DNA from: Pontimonas sp964350865
Lineage (GTDB): Bacteria; Actinomycetota; Actinomycetes; Actinomycetales; Microbacteriaceae
NCBI GenBank assembly: GCA_964350865.1
Contig: CAYGLJ010000047.1
Location: 1-7,088 of the forward strand
DNA length: 7,088 nucleotides
Direction: 5' to 3'
Under the pieces are notes generated by a model. That model was not told the origin of the DNA. It searched no databases and was given only the letters and a program-made list of their open reading frames with translations. The position numbers were made by a program, and so were the translations under genes. Positions 6,035 through 7,088 of this stretch are shown here, piece after piece. How positions within the stretch are numbered: position 1 is the first letter of the stretch; every line of letters starts with the position of its first letter.

Positions 6035-6399
6035 GCGCGGATATGGTCACCACGGTGGTAGGGAGCGTTTTCCTCGTTCTGGGTGCGCTCATCATCGCCA
6101 GTGCTGCACTAGGTCTGCTCAAGTTGCCCGATGTCTACACCCGCACTAGCGCTGTGGGAACTGCGGCCGGTTTAGGGGTGGCTTTCATGATTGTGGGAGT
6201 CATCGTTCTTGACTTCAGTGCCCTCACGCTCCTGAAAGGCATCCTCGCGATTGTTGCCCAGCTGGTCACCAGTGCGGTCGGGAGTTACGTCCTGGCTCGC
6301 GCGAGTTACATGACCGGGAGCAAGCCCGTGGAGACCACAATCCCCGACGAACTTGCCGAGCAGGCTGGTGGGGCGGATTCAGAGGGCGCAACCTCGTAG
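6031..6399 (+). CDS. mrpG: Na+/H+ antiporter subunit MrpG
   Basis: A 122-residue MrpG (MnhG, PhaG-type) subunit with three helices. The hallmark LGLLKLPDVYTR (residues 27-38) is present. The next part reads TSAVGTAAGLGV where the family commonly has LHAATKAATLGV, so the His and Lys are lost. In the last helix KGILAIVAQLVTSAVGSY replaces the usual LTxPVAxH, so the conserved Pro (P81 in Bacillus) is Ala82. A hydrophilic tail rich in E, G and A (residues 97-122) ends the protein. The start is ATG 6031 with AGGGAGG (6018-6024) six bases before it, and it overlaps mrpF by ATGA. It is the last gene of the operon; its stop lies ten bases from the stop of the convergent gene. Confidence 0.92.
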   Translation: MSADMVTTVVGSVFLVLGALIIASAALGLLKLPDVYTRTSAVGTAAGLGVAFMIVGVIVLDFSALTLLKGILAIVAQLVTSAVGSYVLARASYMTGSKPVETTIPDELAEQAGGADSEGATS

Positions 6400-6427
6400 C
6401 GCTTTCGCCCTAGGCGAGTAACTCGCC
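6397..6427. terminator. Possible shared hairpin region between convergent genes
   Basis: A perfect inverted repeat, GGCGAGT-A-ACTCGCC (6413-6427), overlaps the last codons of the ABC-F gene. Beside it, 6397-6402 can pair with 6407-6412 with one mismatch. Neither is followed by a T-run on either strand, so they are not textbook intrinsic terminators. The site is the only place where both convergent transcripts could be ended. Confidence 0.25.
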
Positions 6428-7088
6428 GAGCTCCAACCACCGGGACTCCAGAGCATCCACCTCAGTCTGGAGCTCCTGCCGTGCCTGGGCGAGCTCTGCC
6501 AACCTCTGAAAATCGCCCTGGTCTGCTGCGGCGAGCTCAGCGTCGAGCTTCTGGAGTCTCTCGGTCCCGGACTGAATCTTTTTCTCCAGCGAGCGGTGCT
6601 CTTTCTCTGCTTCGCGATGTTCCTTGCTTCCTGGGCGAAGCCCAGCTGTCGCCTGACTCGTTGCGGGGGAGGGGCTACCGGAGGCGTGCGTAACTTCTCG
6701 TAGAACCTTGTCTTCCTGGGCGTTCTCCAGGCGCAAATACTCGTCAATTCCGCCGGGAAGGTGACGGAATTCACCATCCAAGATGGCAAATTGCTGGTCT
6801 GTGACCCGCTCCAGGAGGTAGCGGTCGTGGGAGACCACGATCAGGGTCCCTGGCCACGTGTCGAGGAGGTCCTCCATCGCGCGAAGCATGTCCGTGTCGA
6901 GGTCGTTCGTTGGCTCATCGAGTAAGAGCACGTTGGGTTCTTCGAGCAGTTCCAGGAGGAACTGCAGGCGTCTGCGTTGCCCGCCACTGAGTTCGAACAC
7001 TCGAGCGGAGAGGTGCGCGGAGCTGAACCCCAAGCGCTCGAGGAGCTGACCGGGTGTCATCTCCACCCCGTCGGCTTTGTAGGAGGTC
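6410..7088 (-). CDS. ABC-F family ATPase, Uup-type, C-terminal part
   Basis: Only the 3' part of the gene is present (about 226 codons); the frame stays open to the window edge, and the first ABC domain must lie outside. Visible are the end of the second nucleotide-binding domain, with signature LSGGQ (6977-6991), Walker B LLLDEP followed by TNDLD, and the switch histidine in SHDRY. A linker rich in S, P and A leads to a charged coiled coil of about 70 residues (6413-6625) that fits the C-terminal domain of Uup. ABC-F proteins lack membrane domains and act on ribosomes as translation factors; Uup-like members are housekeeping, not necessarily resistance genes. A GTG at 7066 is internal, since the frame continues upstream with residues typical of the domain. 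It is convergent with mrpG and functionally unrelated as far as I can see. Confidence 0.92.
   Translation of the reverse strand, partial: TSYKADGVEMTPGQLLERLGFSSAHLSARVFELSGGQRRRLQFLLELLEEPNVLLLDEPTNDLDTDMLRAMEDLLDTWPGTLIVVSHDRYLLERVTDQQFAILDGEFRHLPGGIDEYLRLENAQEDKVLREVTHASGSPSPATSQATAGLRPGSKEHREAEKEHRSLEKKIQSGTERLQKLDAELAAADQGDFQRLAELAQARQELQTEVDALESRWLELGELLA

Overview
The window is an ordinary-looking chromosomal segment from what is most likely an actinobacterium, possibly of the Microbacteriaceae type. The clues are moderately high G+C, GTG starts, a tRNA gene without an encoded CCA end, an MrpA subunit fused to the MrpB module, and divergent MrpD/F/G sequences. Family-level placement is inference.

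Layout. Positions 1-99 hold no gene I can call, only a plausible promoter for tRNA-Arg(UCU) at 100-172. Positions 173-393 are a non-coding leader with a perfect 10-bp palindrome and a 10-bp-stem hairpin but no clear promoter. A 17-codon leader ORF (394-447) with a good Shine-Dalgarno runs by a GTGA overlap into a complete six-gene operon at 444-6399, mrpA(B)-C-D-E-F-G. This encodes a Mrp/Mnh-type multisubunit monovalent cation/proton antiporter. Every junction is a 4-base ATGA or GTGA overlap. Ten bases after mrpG lies the convergent 3' end of an ABC-F ATPase gene of the Uup type, whose 5' part is beyond the right edge.

How it works together. By family knowledge, MrpA (NuoL/ND5-like, with the fused MrpB module) and MrpD (NuoM/N-like) carry proton channels, MrpC is NuoK-like, and E, F and G are small membrane subunits. 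The complex uses the proton-motive force to export Na+ (or K+/Li+), supporting pH and salt homeostasis. The overlaps imply translational coupling, suiting equal subunit supply.

I do not see a new biological system here. The best leads are the leader ORF upstream of mrpA, the structured 5' leader, and conserved residues of Mrp subunits that are replaced: a Met for the usual TM Lys in MrpD, an Ala for the usual Pro in MrpG, and changed motifs in MrpB and MrpF. MrpD also has an acidic insert and MrpE a short N-terminus.
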